Of a stretch of DNA of 64,000 nt, positions 1 through 8,810 are shown in pieces. This stretch comes from Roseiarcus sp963726105. GTDB lineage: Bacteria; Pseudomonadota; Alphaproteobacteria; Rhizobiales; Beijerinckiaceae. The notes under the pieces are model-generated. The model had not been told where the DNA came from. It did not search any database and worked only from the letters and a program-made list of their open reading frames with translations. The position numbers were made by a program, and so were the translations under genes. Each line of letters opens with the position of its first letter. Positions within the stretch are counted from its first letter, which is position 1. The stretch is from positions 1 through 64,000 of the forward strand of contig CAVSBJ010000004.1 in NCBI GenBank assembly GCA_963726105.1, read 5' to 3'.

Positions 1-44
1 CAGACGTTCTTGCCCAGATCGACGCCAAGGACCGAGATATCCAT
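1..44 (-). CDS. IS110-family transposase, N-terminal end only
   Basis: On the minus strand the window opens inside a gene whose first residues read MDISVLGVDLGKNV, the usual beginning of IS110-family DEDD transposases, where the first Asp of the RuvC-like catalytic domain sits in the GVDLGK motif. The start at 44 is chosen because a strong Shine-Dalgarno AGGAGGAGGA (complement of 51-60) leaves a six-base spacer to it; the in-frame ATG at 50 would touch the ribosome site. The rest of the protein lies outside the window, so intactness cannot be judged. It abuts the truncated IS630 remnant that follows. Confidence 0.7.
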   Translation of the reverse strand, partial: MDISVLGVDLGKNV

Positions 45-105
45 ACCCATTCCTCCTCCTGAACCACCGGCGACCCTACGACGCCGGAAGGAGGGGCGGG
101 CCATT

Positions 106-690
106 CCATAAACTTCCCCCGCGCGCTGAAGGCTCATCTCGATGGTATCTCCGAGACGACGCCGGTCGAGATCTGGTTCCAGGACGAGGCCCGGATCGGC
201 CAGAAGAATGGCCTCGTTCGCCAGTGGGCCCGGCGTGGAACGCGGCCCAGACAGCCCGCCGACCAGCGATACGACAACGCTTATTTGTTCGGCGCGATCT
301 GTCCTGCGCGCGGTGTCGGAGCGGCTCTCGCCTTGCCCTAGGCGGACACCGACATGATGCAGCTTCACCTCGACGAGATCTCACGCCATGTCGCTGAGGG
401 GCGCGCACGCCGTCCTGCTGCTCGATCGCGCCGGATGGCATACGACAGGCAAGCTCGACGTGCCCCAGAACATCACGCCGATCTTCCTGCCCTCCCGCGC
501 GCCCGAGTTGAACCCGGTCGAGAACGTCTGGCAGTATCTGCGTCAGAACTGGCTCTCAAACACCGTCTTCGAGAACTACGACGCCATCGTAGACGCCGCC
601 TGCGACGCATGGCGAAAGCTCATCGCCCAACCCGAACAGATCACATCAATCGGAATGCGTCACTGGGCCCACGTCGGTCAGCCCTTATGA
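106..690 (+). pseudogene. IS630-family transposase, 5'-truncated and frameshifted
   Basis: The translation matches the C-terminal DDE half of IS630 transposases. It shows VEIWFQDEARIGQKNG with the first catalytic Asp, then HAVLLLDRAGWH with the second, then PELNPVENVWQYLRQ with the catalytic Glu. The N-terminal helix-turn-helix half is missing. The frame contains a TAG at 339-341 and needs a one-base shift near 400 to pass from the AEG segment to the HAVLLLD segment. The intact C-terminal portion reads to a TGA at 688-690. This is a dead remnant. The upstream break at about 100 coincides with the flank of the IS110 copy at the window edge, which may have disrupted it. Confidence 0.85.
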
Positions 691-1084
691 CCGTTGGTAT
701 AAGTTCAGAGTTGAAGGTGAGCGTCGTATCAAGCGGACTTCGCGTGGCGTGAGCCAACAAGAGTTTTTCAAAGCTATTGGGTATTGGCTGGAACGACCTT
801 GCCCCTTTGAGGCGCGAAACGCATCGATGCCAATCTTCTATTGCACGTTGCCAAATCGATAGACGTGAGGCCGGACTACTTCTTCCGAGGTTACGTCGAA
901 GAACAGCCGAGGCGATCTAGTTCGTTCTTTTCGTTGCGCTGTCAAAACTTAGGAGCGGTGTCTAAAACTCTTCTTGGCTTCTTGTTTCTGGAGCCCTCTG
1001 TCCACTAGGTCAAGCTTATGGTGTTGTTTACCCACGCGATCGTCTGCCCAAGAGGCGAACAGATCGCCAGGACCCCGCACTATG
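691..1084. other. Non-coding gap with one short unrecognised open frame
   Basis: No gene is supported. A plus-strand frame is open from about 686 to a TAG at 860-862 and reads PYDRWYKFRVEGERRIKRTS and onward, but it has no start codon of its own and no recognisable family, so it is probably the tail of a destroyed gene. The remainder, 863-1084, is the 3' flank of the minus-strand regulator. Confidence 0.3.
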
Positions 1085-1372
1085 TTATTGAAAGAAAAAC
1101 CGAGGCGTGGCTTTGAGCTGCTTGGCGGTCTCAAGCAGGAGCCTGCAGCCCATACGTTTCTCGCCTTGCTCGTAGGCCTCAACTTCCATTGAGCCGATCC
1201 CAAGCCTGGCTCCCAGCTGCTGCTTGGAGAGCCCGCAGAAGTTCCGCCTGACTGCAATGCGTTTTCCGATCTTAACCGCCAAATCGCGGTCGAAAGCGGG
1301 CGAGGACGTTGCTGCATCCTGCAACTCTTGCGTGAAAAATCCTGCGTTTTGGGATCCAGAGCGCTCCAGCAT
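1085..1372 (-). CDS. XRE/Cro-type helix-turn-helix regulator (95 aa)
   Basis: A small DNA-binding protein. Residues about 35-90 form a classic Cro/C1 HTH: VKIGKRIAVRRNFCGLSKQQ, then LGARLGIGSMEVEAYEQGEK, then RLLLETAKQL. This includes the typical S-x-x-x-L-G-x-x-L-G-I turn and the E-x-G-x-x-R/K segment. The protein ends in RFFFQ, like the [F/Y]FF terminus of many alphaproteobacterial XRE proteins. I place the start at 1372 rather than at the upstream ATG at 1465, because AGGAG lies five bases before it. It stands alone between IS remnants, so its target is unknown; autoregulation or control of a lost island function is plausible but is inference. Confidence 0.75.
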   Translation of the reverse strand: MLERSGSQNAGFFTQELQDAATSSPAFDRDLAVKIGKRIAVRRNFCGLSKQQLGARLGIGSMEVEAYEQGEKRMGCRLLLETAKQLKATPRFFFQ

Positions 1373-1887
1373 CGTGTCTCCTAAGGGCAAATAAACTGCC
1401 GATTCGGCAGCGTTAGGGCACCTTGACCCGCCTAATTTGGTTTCTTTGTGTCGCATCAACGGCAAGTTGTGGATTGCGCTCGCGTGCCACCTTTTGTGCC
1501 GAAATGTGACCTGACAGCAACATTTTGACCGCGCGGAAACACGACTGGGTTTTCCAAACGCTCCAATATTCGTCGCTCGACCGATTAATCGAAACGATGG
1601 ACGAGAAGATCGTCGGACCCGCTGAGGCGAAGTTCAGATAGCTCCTGGGGCGCCTGGCCGAACCAATCGCGGACAGGCGCGTGTGACCTCGCGGCCGAAG
1701 CAGCGATTTCCATTCGCGCGCTGTTGGCGGGTCGGTTGGCGGTGGTCGCAACGTCGCGGCGTGCCGCGAACTCCGGATTGCGTTGAGCGAGGCGATTAGG
1801 GCCGCCTCCGCCACCCTCGGCTCTGGTGTGCATACCATGCTGGAGAACTGCACAAGGGTCACGTCCGTCAATGTGGTGTAATTTTCG
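1373..1887. other. Intergenic stretch, nothing firmly coding
   Basis: Both strands carry open frames here, for example a 152-codon minus-strand frame at 1413-1871, but their composition is arginine/serine-rich and unlike any family, and no ribosome-binding site supports them. The left part contains the leader and presumably the promoter of the XRE gene. The right part is the flank into which the IS256 copy inserted. Confidence 0.35.
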
Positions 1888-3200
1888 GGTGTAGCTGAGG
1901 GGGGTTCATTGGTCAGGCCGCCTTGGGTGTAATCTGCAACGGCTTGAGGTCGGCAGTCTTGTCGGCCGGCTCTGTGAAGCCCTCAATCTGCATGTAGCGA
2001 TTCTGCGTCTGCCAATCGTCGTTGTGCTCCATGAGAACGGCGCCGACGAGCCGCATGACGGATTCCTCGTTCGGGAAGATGCCGACGACGTCGGCTCGGC
2101 GCTTGACCTCCTTATTCAGCCGCTCCAGCGGATTCGTCGAGTGCAGCTTGGTTTGATGCTGCGCGGCGAAGGTCATGTAGGCGAGCACGTCATGCTCGGC
2201 CTCGTCCATCAACCTGCCGAGTTTCTCGAACCGGGGCCGCAGCTGATCGGCGACGTGCCGCCAGACCTGGCCCGCGGTCTCGCGGTCGGGCTGGATGAAG
2301 GCCTGGCGGATGGCGGCGGCGACAACCGTATCCTGCGTCTTTGGCACGTAGGCCAGCGCATTGCGCATGAAGTGCACGCGACAGCGTTGCCATGTCGCGC
2401 CGACGACCCGCTTGACGGCGGCCTTCAGCCCTTCGTGCGCGTCCGAGATCACGAGCTTAACGCCGCGCAGGCCGCGTCTGGTCAGGCGCTTCAGGAAGTC
2501 CGCCCAGAAGGTCTCGGCTTCCGACGGGCCGATGCCGAGCCCGACGATCTCGCGCCGTCCTTCGGTGTTGGCGGCCACAGCGATTATCGCACCAACCGAG
2601 ACGATGCGTCCGCCCTCGCGCACCTTCAGGTAGGTCGCATCCAGCCACAGATAGGGCCAGTCACCTTCAAGCGGACGTTCGAGGAAGGCCTTCACGCGCT
2701 CGTCGATCTCCTTGCACAGTTTCGAGACCTGGCTCTTCGAGATGCCGGCAAGCCCCATCGCCTGCGCGATCTCGTCGACCCGGCGCGTCGACACCCCGCC
2801 GATCCAGGCCTCCTGGATGACGGCGACCAGCGCCTTTTCCGTCGTCTTGCGCGCCTCCAGGAACGGCGGGAAGTAGCTGCCGGCCCGCAGCTTCGGGATC
2901 TTGAGATTGAGCGAGCCAAGCCGCGTGGCGAGCGTGCGGTCGCGGTAGCCGTTGCGCCAGTTCAGCCGATCGGCGGCCCGTTCGTGCCGGCCAGCGCCGA
3001 TCAGCCCCTCGACGTCGGCCTCCATCAGCAATTGCAGGACGCTCTCGGCCACAGCACGCAGAAAGTCACCGTCGCCGGCCTTCTGCAGAAGCTCATTCAG
3101 TGGCAGTCTGTCCTCGGTCATCGTGGTCCTCCGGTCAGTGTGAAGTCGAGCAACTCCACCCTAGACCGCCTGCGGCGGTGACCACTCCAGCTCCACTCCC
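1888..3200 (-). mobile_element. IS256-family insertion sequence, apparently complete
   Basis: A full-length transposase gene occupies nearly the whole element. Imperfect terminal repeats can be proposed: GGTGTAGCTGAGG near 1888-1900 on the plus strand, and AGTGGAGCTGGAG read from the complement around 3187-3200. I could not identify a clear target duplication, so the exact ends are approximate. The element separates the island's XRE gene from the IS66 pile-up. Confidence 0.6.
1913..3121 (-). CDS. IS256-family (Mutator-type) transposase, 402 aa
   Basis: Length and sequence match complete IS256 transposases. The conserved N-terminal segment LNWRNGYRDRTLATRLGSLN precedes the DDE core. The catalytic acidic residues are visible as D in YLWLDATYLKVREGG, D in VKLVISDAHEGLKAA and E in STNPLERLNKEVKRR, and the C/H pair RCRVHFMRNAL follows the second D. 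No stop or frameshift interrupts it, so the protein is likely functional. It reads leftward from ATG at 3121. It is one of only two intact transposases in this region, so it may be a recent arrival. Confidence 0.95.
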   Translation of the reverse strand: MTEDRLPLNELLQKAGDGDFLRAVAESVLQLLMEADVEGLIGAGRHERAADRLNWRNGYRDRTLATRLGSLNLKIPKLRAGSYFPPFLEARKTTEKALVAVIQEAWIGGVSTRRVDEIAQAMGLAGISKSQVSKLCKEIDERVKAFLERPLEGDWPYLWLDATYLKVREGGRIVSVGAIIAVAANTEGRREIVGLGIGPSEAETFWADFLKRLTRRGLRGVKLVISDAHEGLKAAVKRVVGATWQRCRVHFMRNALAYVPKTQDTVVAAAIRQAFIQPDRETAGQVWRHVADQLRPRFEKLGRLMDEAEHDVLAYMTFAAQHQTKLHSTNPLERLNKEVKRRADVVGIFPNEESVMRLVGAVLMEHNDDWQTQNRYMQIEGFTEPADKTADLKPLQITPKAA

Positions 3201-3270
3201 GGATCGGAACGTTTTTCCACCGCCGATTCCGCCCGAAATTACCCCACGTCCGGGGACGCTACCCACTTCT

Positions 3271-3360
3271 TCCGGCGGCAAGGACCCACCGGCGGGGCTG
3301 TTCTACGCCACGCGCGATCGAACGCGAGAGCATCCCGAGCGGCATCTGGCCGGTTACGCC
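3271..3360 (+). pseudogene. Older IS66 tnpC, left fragment upstream of the nested insertion
   Basis: The frame reads GGKDPPAGLFYATRDRTRE then HPERHLAGYA, the conserved segment of IS66 TnpC between the DDE domain and its C-terminal part. It stops exactly where a second IS66 element begins. When 3361-7151 is removed, the frame continues without a break into the right fragment at 7152 (HLAGYA followed by GILQADAFDGYR), which proves both belonged to one gene. The 5' portion of this older tnpC is missing; it ends within about 70 bp of the IS256 element, and the cause of the truncation is not clear. Confidence 0.85.
3353..3360. repeat. 8-bp target duplication, left copy (GTTACGCC)
   Basis: GTTACGCC lies immediately left of the IS66 terminal repeat and is repeated exactly at 7144-7151 immediately right of the other terminus. 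Eight base pairs is the duplication length typical of the IS66 family. Confidence 0.95.
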
Positions 3361-3382
3361 GTAAGCCTTCGGCGTAGGCCGC
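3361..3382. repeat. IS66 left terminal inverted repeat
   Basis: Begins GTAAGCCTTCGGCGTAGGCC and pairs with the right terminus at 7122-7143 with one mismatch in 22 positions. Confidence 0.92.
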
Positions 3383-3463
3383 CTGGACGAGAGGCGCTGC
3401 GGAGCGATAGTGCGCGAGGAGTGGCACGAGGATAGTGCCCATCAACGATAATGGGCACTATCG

Positions 3464-3856
3464 ATGAAGCCGGGGCTGGCGGGTCAAGCTGCGAATCCGA
3501 AAGGATCACATCGGCGTCGGTTCTGGTCGAGCGATGAGAAGCGGCGGATGGTTGCCGAGAGCTTCGCGCCTGGCGCGTCCGTGTCGAAGGTGGCCCAGCG
3601 TTACGGCGTCAATGCCAATCTGTTGTTCACCTGGCGGCGCCGGGACGCGAGAAGCGCAGCGAGCGGCGGCGTAGAAGCGGTGGAGCTTTTGCCGGTGAGG
3701 GTCGAGGACGAAAGGGCGCTCGCCGCTCCAGTCGCGGCGCCGGGTCCAGTCGGTCGCATGGAGATCATGCTTGCCGCCGGCGAACAAATCCTTGTCGGAG
3801 TAGACGTTGACGCAGCGGCGTTGGCGCGCGTGGTCAAGGCTCTGTCGCGGCGATGA
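3464..3856 (+). CDS. tnpA: IS66 accessory protein TnpA (130 aa)
   Basis: The protein has the IS66 TnpA/IS3-orfA-like helix-turn-helix: RRRFWSSDEKRRMVAESF, then GASVSKVAQRYGVNANLLFTW with the terminal RRRD. A variable linker and a C-terminal beta-rich part follow (MEIMLAAGEQILVGVDVD). Length and layout are normal for the family and no damage is visible. Its stop overlaps the tnpB start in an ATGA (3853-3856), indicating coupled translation. TnpA is required with TnpB and TnpC for IS66 transposition. Because both partners are broken here, it could act only in trans on related IS66 copies. Confidence 0.93.
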   Translation: MKPGLAGQAANPKGSHRRRFWSSDEKRRMVAESFAPGASVSKVAQRYGVNANLLFTWRRRDARSAASGGVEAVELLPVRVEDERALAAPVAAPGPVGRMEIMLAAGEQILVGVDVDAAALARVVKALSRR

Positions 3857-4199
3857 TTCCGATCCCGGCGGGCGTTCGGGTGTGGCTTGCGACGGGGCAT
3901 ACCGGCATGCGCAAGGGTTTCGACGGACTTGCGCTGATCGTGCAGGAAACATTGAAGCGCGATCCGCATTGTGGCCATCTGTTCGTCTTCCGCGGTCGCA
4001 GGGGCGATCTCATTAAATGCCTGTGGAGCGACGGCCAGGGTCTATGCCTGTTCGCCAAACGACTCGAACGCGGCCGGTTTCTGTGGCCGTCGACGGCTGA
4101 TGGAGTGGTGACGATCTCGACGGCGCAACAGGCTATCTCTTGGAAGGCATCGATTGGCGAATGCCGCAGAAAACCTGGCGTCCGACGGCGGTCGGCTGA
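3853..4199 (+). pseudogene. tnpB: IS66 TnpB, one-base deletion near the end
   Basis: Residues 1-92 are typical of TnpB (PF05717): IPAGVRVWLATGHTGMRKGF, then DGLALIVQETLKRDPHCGHLFVF, then DLIKCLWSDGQGLCLFAKRLE. After ISTAQQ near 4131 the frame shifts. The expected ending GYLLEGIDWRMPQKTWRPTAVG is encoded one frame over and stops at TGA 4197-4199, so a single base was lost. As read, the ribosome would run on into unrelated sequence to 4260. ATGA overlap with tnpA. Confidence 0.9.
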
Positions 4200-5388
4200 C
4201 GATTTTGGCTTACAAATTCCCGCGACTATGATTCCCTCTGGATGTGCCAGACACGTTTGATTCTCTCCCGCGCGATCTCGCCGCAGCCCATGCGCTGATC
4301 CTCGCCGAGAGGATCGCGCGGCTCAAGAGCGAAGAGCGTGCGGCACGCGCTGCGGCCGATGTGATTCACGCTCAAGCAACCGCCTCCAGCGCCGACGCGC
4401 TGATCGCTCGGTTGAGGCTTGAGATCGAAAAGCTGCGGCGCACGCTCTATGGCGTGCGCTCGGAGCGCAAGGAGCGACTCATCGATCAACTGGAAATGCA
4501 GTTGGAGGACGCTGAGGCCGACGCGACCGAGGACGAGTTGGCCGCGGAACGCTCGGCGCCCTCGACCTTGGTCAAATCCTTTGAACGCAGGCGGCCGGCG
4601 CGAAAGCCTTTTTCCGAGCACTTGCTGCGCGAGCGTATCGTGGTCGCCGCGCCGCAGAGCTGCCCCTGCTGTGGATCGACGAAGCTTTCAAAGCTCGGCG
4701 GGGACGTGACGGAGACGCTCGAGATCGTCCCTCGTCAGTGGAAGGTGATCCAGACGGTTCGCGAACGGTTTTCCTGCCGGCGGTGCGAAGCGATCACCCA
4801 GCCGCCGGCGCCATTCCATGTCACGCCGCGCGGCTTTGCCGGACCGAGCCTTCTGGCGATGATCCTGTTCGAGAAGTTCGGCCAGCATCAGCCGTTGAAC
4901 CGACAGAGCGAGCGCTACGCGCGCGAGGGCGTCGCGCTGAGCCTGTCGACGCTGGCCGACCAAGTGGGCGCCTGCGCCGCGCGTTTGACGGCTACAACCG
5001 CCTCTATCTTCCGGAGTGCAAGCCCGGCCCGATTCTCGAGGCTCTGTGCTGGAGCCATGCGCGACGCAAGTTCTTCGAGTTGGCCGACATCGCCGCCAAT
5101 GCGCGGCGCGGCAAGAATGCGCCGCCGATCTCGCCGATCGCTTTGGAGGCGGTCAAACGCATCGACGCGCTCTTTGACATCGAGCGCGAGATCAATGGAT
5201 TGACCGCTGAGGAGCGTCTGCGCGCGCGTCGCAAAGAGAGCACCGCCCTGGTCGCCGGGCTGGAAGACTGGATGCGCGCCGAACGCGCCAAACTCTCGCG
5301 CCATGCCGCGGTTGCCAAGGCGATCGACTATATGCTCACGCGCTGGGGAGCCTTCACCCGATTCCTCCATGACGGCCGGATCTGTCTC

Positions 5389-6626
5389 ACGACGGATGGT
5401 GCTGACAAGAGGAACGTCAGCCAGGCGTAGCGGTCATGGCCGGAGCGGTGGGTGGCTTTCCTCCACGCCGCCACCATTCGCTCGTAGGCCTGCTCGGCAC
5501 GCCGCACGTAGTCGGCTTCCCGCTCGCGGATCTCCTTGATCCAATAGTCCCGACCTGGTCCCGCCTTGCCATACTCGCGCGGAGCGCCGGCTTTGAGCGC
5601 CGCTTTGCGTAGCTTCATGGCGGTGAAGGCGGGCCGCGCGTAGGCGTACTCGGTCCCATCCGTCAGAACATGCCAGATCATCACCGCCAGCTTTCTCGCG
5701 GTTGCGACGGCCGCCGCAGGCGCACCCCGATTTCGCTGGACCCGTTGAAAGAACGCCTTCAACGGACCTGGCGCCGTCTTCGCGGACCATGCCGCCTCGA
5801 CAAGCATCTTGCGGGCGTGCGTGTTTCCCTGCTTGTGATTCGTCCGTGGCGCGCAGGGCGATCGCCAGATTGGCGAACCTTCGGCGTCGATCGAAGTAGC
5901 AACTCAACTACTCCGGCGTCTCGAACCGCGAGATATCGCCGATCGAGGCCAAGACGGTCGATGCGACGACCGGCCCGATCCCAGGGATCGTCATCAGGCG
6001 AACCACTCGCGGGTTTTCAAGCGCCTCTCCGATGATCGTCATGTCGAGTTTGGCAGTCGATCCGAATTGCGCTCCAGTTCGTCGACCAACCGACCGACCA
6101 TCGCTTTTTCCTCCCCGGCGACGTCAGGCCAGCCAGCCATTTCTTGCCGGCCTTGCCGAACAGATGGCCCGAGTACTCGGGATCAGATTTGCATGCAGGA
6201 TCGCGTGAATACGTCCCTTGGTGCGGACGACCTGCTCGAGAACGCCCATGCGCTCAACCGTCTGTCGCCGCTGGCGTTGGGTGTTGTCGTCCGCAACCCA
6301 GACCTCCGGTAGAAAGCCGCCGGCGTGAAGTCTGGCCAATATGACCGCGTCGATCTTGTCCGTCTTAACCCGGGCATAGGCGATCGCCCGAACCATTCGC
6401 GGATTCGCCACGACCACGCGCTTGACGAAAGGTCGCAAGATCCGCTCGACGGCGGCGCTGTTGCCGGTGGCCTCGATGACGACCTCGTCCTCGACCGAGA
6501 GGACTTCCCGAACCTGACGAGGCGGTCGTGAACGAGATCGACCCGTTGCTCCCGCTTGACCTGCCCGTCCTGCAAGAACGCCGCTTGCGCAAACGAGCGA
6601 TGAATGTCCATGCCGATGATCGCCAT
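5389..6626 (-). pseudogene. IS110-family transposase with several frameshifts
   Basis: The start MAIIGMDIHRSFAQAAFLQD at 6626 carries the first DEDD aspartate. Near 6510 the frame changes to VEDEVVIEATGNSAAVERIL and continues through RVKTDKIDAVILARLH, the second acidic cluster. Further shifts near 6150 and 5900 join the transposase-20 domain: LMTIPGIGPVVASTVLASIG is encoded around 5940-6010, and HARKMLVEAAWSAKTAPGPL then WHVLTDGTEYAYARP lie in the frame at 5640-5820. At least three shifts make it non-functional. The reading frame runs off the element's left end with no stop of its own. Confidence 0.88.
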
Positions 6627-6863
6627 GACTCCTCCATCTCTTCTTCGGGAGCCAGCGGGCTTGCACGACATCTACGGATCCGCGCTCGCAGCGCAACCGG
6701 GCAGTCGTAGGGGCGGCCAAGTAACGAACTCGACTCGCAGCTCATGGTCATGACGGCCTGCCGCCGTTTCGTGCTCCCAACCCCCGATCCCGGTGCCCCA
6801 TCCATGACCTTCTCAGGCGATGAATGCCAGCCGGAAGAGCGGCGTCGCGGACACCATACCCTT
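5389..6863 (-). mobile_element. IS110-type element inserted in the nested IS66 tnpC
   Basis: TnpC coding sequence stops after GRICL (5388) and resumes with NNAAERALRG (6864), and comparison with the second tnpC copy at 7560-7590 shows only about three bases at the target unaccounted for. The inserted DNA carries one minus-strand IS110 transposase gene, now frameshifted, and about 235 bp of non-coding DNA upstream of it. As usual for IS110 there are no obvious terminal inverted repeats and no target duplication, so the ends are good to a few bases. Confidence 0.85.
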
Positions 6864-7121
6864 TAACAACGCCGCCGAGCGCGCGCTGCGCGGCCTGGCC
6901 CTGGGCAGGAAGTCGTGGCTGTTTGCTGGTTCAGAGCGCGGGGCGGAAGGGACGGCCTTGATGTACGCGCTCATCCAAACCGCAAAGCTGAATAACGTCG
7001 ATCCGCAAGCTTGGCTCGCCGACGTTCTCGCCCGGATCGCCGACACGCCGCAGACGAAGCTTGCGGAGCTACTGCCGTGGAACTCGCCCGCCGAGTCCCT
7101 GCGCCAAAAGGCAGCATAGCC

Positions 7122-7143
7122 GCGGCCTACGCCGAAGGGTTAC
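7122..7143. repeat. IS66 right terminal inverted repeat
   Basis: Read leftward from 7143 this is GTAACCCTTCGGCGTAGGCC, complementary in orientation to the repeat at 3361-3382. It lies directly after the tnpC stop codon. Confidence 0.92.
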
Positions 7144-7151
7144 GTTACGCC
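7144..7151. repeat. 8-bp target duplication, right copy (GTTACGCC)
   Basis: Exact copy of 3353-3360, placed directly outside the right terminal repeat. Confidence 0.95.
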
Positions 7152-7835
7152 GGCATTCTGCAGGCCGATGCGTTCGACGGTTACCGGCTCTATCTTCCCG
7201 ACCGCGAACCCGGTCCGATCGTCGAGGCACTGTGCTGGAGCCATGCGCGCCGGAAGTTTTTCGAATTTGCCGACATCGCCGCCAATGCCCGGCGGAGCGA
7301 GACAGCGACGCCGGTCTCGCCGATCGCATTCGAGGCCGTCAGATGCATCGACGGGCCTTCAACATCGAGCGCGAGATCAACGGCCTGTCAGTGCCGGTCG
7401 CTGGCTATGCGCCAGGATGGAAGCGCCCCGTTGGTCGCCACGCTCGGGGGCTGGAGTCGCGCCGAGCGCGCCAAACTCTCGCGCCATGCTGCGGTCGCCA
7501 AGGCGATCGACTACATGATCACGCGTTGGCAGGCCTTCACTCGCTTCCTTGACGATGGGAGGATCTGCCTCTCGAACAATGCGGCCGAGCGCGCCCTACG
7601 CGGTTTGGCTCTGGGCAGGAAGTCGTGGCTATTCGACGGATCGGAGCACGGACCGAGCGGGCCGCCGTCATGTACACGCTCATCCACACAGCAAAGCTCA
7701 ACGCGGTTGACCCGCAGGTTTGGCTAGCCGACGTCCTCGCTCGGATCGCCGATCGCCCGGTGAGTCGTCAACGAACTCCTGCCGTGGAAATGGAAACTCC
7801 ATGCCGAGACCGCCCCGCTATCTCAAGCAGCTTGA
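7144..7835 (+). pseudogene. tnpC: Older IS66 tnpC, right fragment downstream of the nested insertion
   Basis: Continues the fragment at 3271-3360 with GILQADAFDGYRLYLPDREP, GPIVEALCWSHARRKFFEFA and DIAANARR. Further frameshifts occur near 7355 and 7415, after which SRAERAKLSRHAAVAKAIDY, GRICLSNNAAERALRGLALG and RKSWLFDG follow. Another shift near 7650 gives VMYTLIHTAKLNAVDPQVWL, and one near 7765 gives NELLPWKW. The natural stop is TGA 7833-7835. The 3' end overlaps the start of the YecA-like gene at 7801 by 35 bases. Confidence 0.88.
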
Positions 7836-8486
7836 GCAAGAGCTTCTGGCTCTCGGCGATGATGCGGTGCTGCTGGAGAAACTCGATGGCTTCATCGCTG
7901 GCCTCCATGTATGCCCCGAACTGATCAAACCGAGGCAATGGCTGCCTGTCGTCTGGGGAAGCGAGGGGGAAGACCAACCCGCCTTCGACAGCCTCGACCA
8001 TCTGAACCGGGTACTAGGCCTCGTGATGGAGCATTACAACGATGTCGCACGGACATTGATCGAGCGACCCGATCGCTACGGCCCGCGGTTCGCCGTCGAC
8101 AAGCGGCATAACGAGATCCTCTGGGAGATCTGGGTTGTTGGCTTCGAGAAGGCAGTCAAATCCCCGCGCCGGCTTGGCAGAAACTCCTTGCCGCTGACCA
8201 CGAGACGGCGCAGGCGATGTCCGGCCTCCTCACGCTCGCCGATGTCGACCGCCGCGCCTCGCGCTTCACATCTGAGCGGCTCGACGCTCTGATTGCCGCG
8301 GCTCCGCATCAAATCGGCCCATGGGTTGTCACGCTCAATGAATGGCGCTTAGCCGATTACGCCCCGTCCCAGGACTTCCAGACGCCGCGATCGTTCTTCT
8401 CGATGCCCGCAAGCAAGGCCGGACGTAACGATCCATGTCCTTGCGGATCGGGTAAGAAATACAAGAAGTGCTGCGGCCTTGACTAG
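7801..8486 (+). pseudogene. YecA/UPF0149 family protein with C-terminal SEC-C zinc motif (frameshifted)
   Basis: Residues 1-120 match the UPF0149 (YgfB/YecA) fold: LDGFIAGLHVCPELIKPRQW, then FDSLDHLNRVLGLVMEHYND. A one-base loss near 8160 moves the frame, after which AWQKLLAADHETAQAMSGLL continues, and the protein ends with the SEC-C motif AGRNDPCPCGSGKKYKKCCG, whose cysteines bind zinc. With the shift corrected the product would be about 228 aa. It begins inside the last codons of the older IS66 tnpC, so it was probably translated with it and carried as an IS66 passenger. That association is inferred from position only. Its biochemical role is unknown. Confidence 0.85.
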
Positions 8487-8582
8487 CCGCTGTCGGCCGT
8501 GCATGCCCACAGGAACATATCCCGAAGTTCACCCCAAACTTACATCCCGAAAACCCAGGTAAGCGCGGCCTTCGTCGGAGGG

Positions 8583-8810
8583 TTAGAGCGTACCCGTAGG
8601 ATTGACGTTGTTGGAAATTGTCGTCGTGCCGAGGGACAGGGGCCCAAGATGACCGACAGATCAGGTTTGGCTGTCGTGTCGACGTAACTGCCTTCGATAT
8701 CGATCGTCTTAGGGCTATCCCAAGCTGACCAGTCCCCTGAAGTAGGGGCCTGAGTTGATCGCGCCGTTCGTCAATGTCAGAGCGTCGGTTTCAAGCCGCC
8801 CCGCGCGTGC
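8583..8810 (-). pseudogene. Degraded gene remnant, unrecognised
   Basis: Downstream of the secreted-protein gene, the minus strand carries protein-like segments in different frames: LTLTNGAINSGPYFRGLVSL (about 8725-8785), TIDIEGSYVDTTAKPDLSVI (about 8650-8710) and LGTTTISNNVNPTGTL, ending at a TAA (8585-8583). They read like one beta-rich, Thr/Asn-rich protein broken by at least two shifts. I cannot name the family. The style suggests a surface or phage-structural protein, which is inference. Confidence 0.35.

Larger units (their letters stand above)
4244..7119 (+). pseudogene. tnpC: IS66 transposase TnpC, internally deleted and split by IS110
   Basis: GTG start at 4244. The N-terminal part is intact: a coiled-coil region, then the zinc-finger-like CPCCGSTKL and CRRCEA segments, then LLAMILFEKFGQHQPLNRQS. 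At about 4980 the frame jumps from QVGACAA to FDGYNRLYLPECKPGPILEA. About a hundred residues, including much of the catalytic DDE region, are missing, and a short GCG microhomology lies at the junction. The C-terminal domain continues (LCWSHARRKFFELADIAAN) until GRICL at 5388, where an IS110-type element interrupts it. The last part resumes at 6864 (NNAAERALRGLALGRKSWLF) and ends at TAG 7117-7119. Confidence 0.92.
3361..7143 (+). mobile_element. IS66-family element nested inside an older IS66
   Basis: The ends are defined by inverted repeats: GTAAGCCTTCGGCGTAGGCC at 3361 onward and GTAACCCTTCGGCGTAGGCC read leftward from 7143 (21 of the first 22 positions match). They begin with the GTAA characteristic of IS66 and are flanked by the exact duplication GTTACGCC. 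Inside are tnpA, tnpB and tnpC in the usual order. The element is dead: tnpB has a one-base deletion, tnpC has lost its central part, and an IS110-type element (5389-6863) sits in the tnpC C-terminal region. The order of events is therefore old IS66, then this IS66, then IS110. Confidence 0.95.

Noticed and set aside
1413..1871. 152-codon minus-strand frame
   Set aside because: No ribosome site, no family resemblance, and the composition is typical of non-coding high-GC DNA.
2024..3181. 385-codon plus-strand open frame over the IS256 transposase
   Set aside because: The minus strand encodes a complete IS256 transposase with its DDE residues; the plus frame is a shadow.
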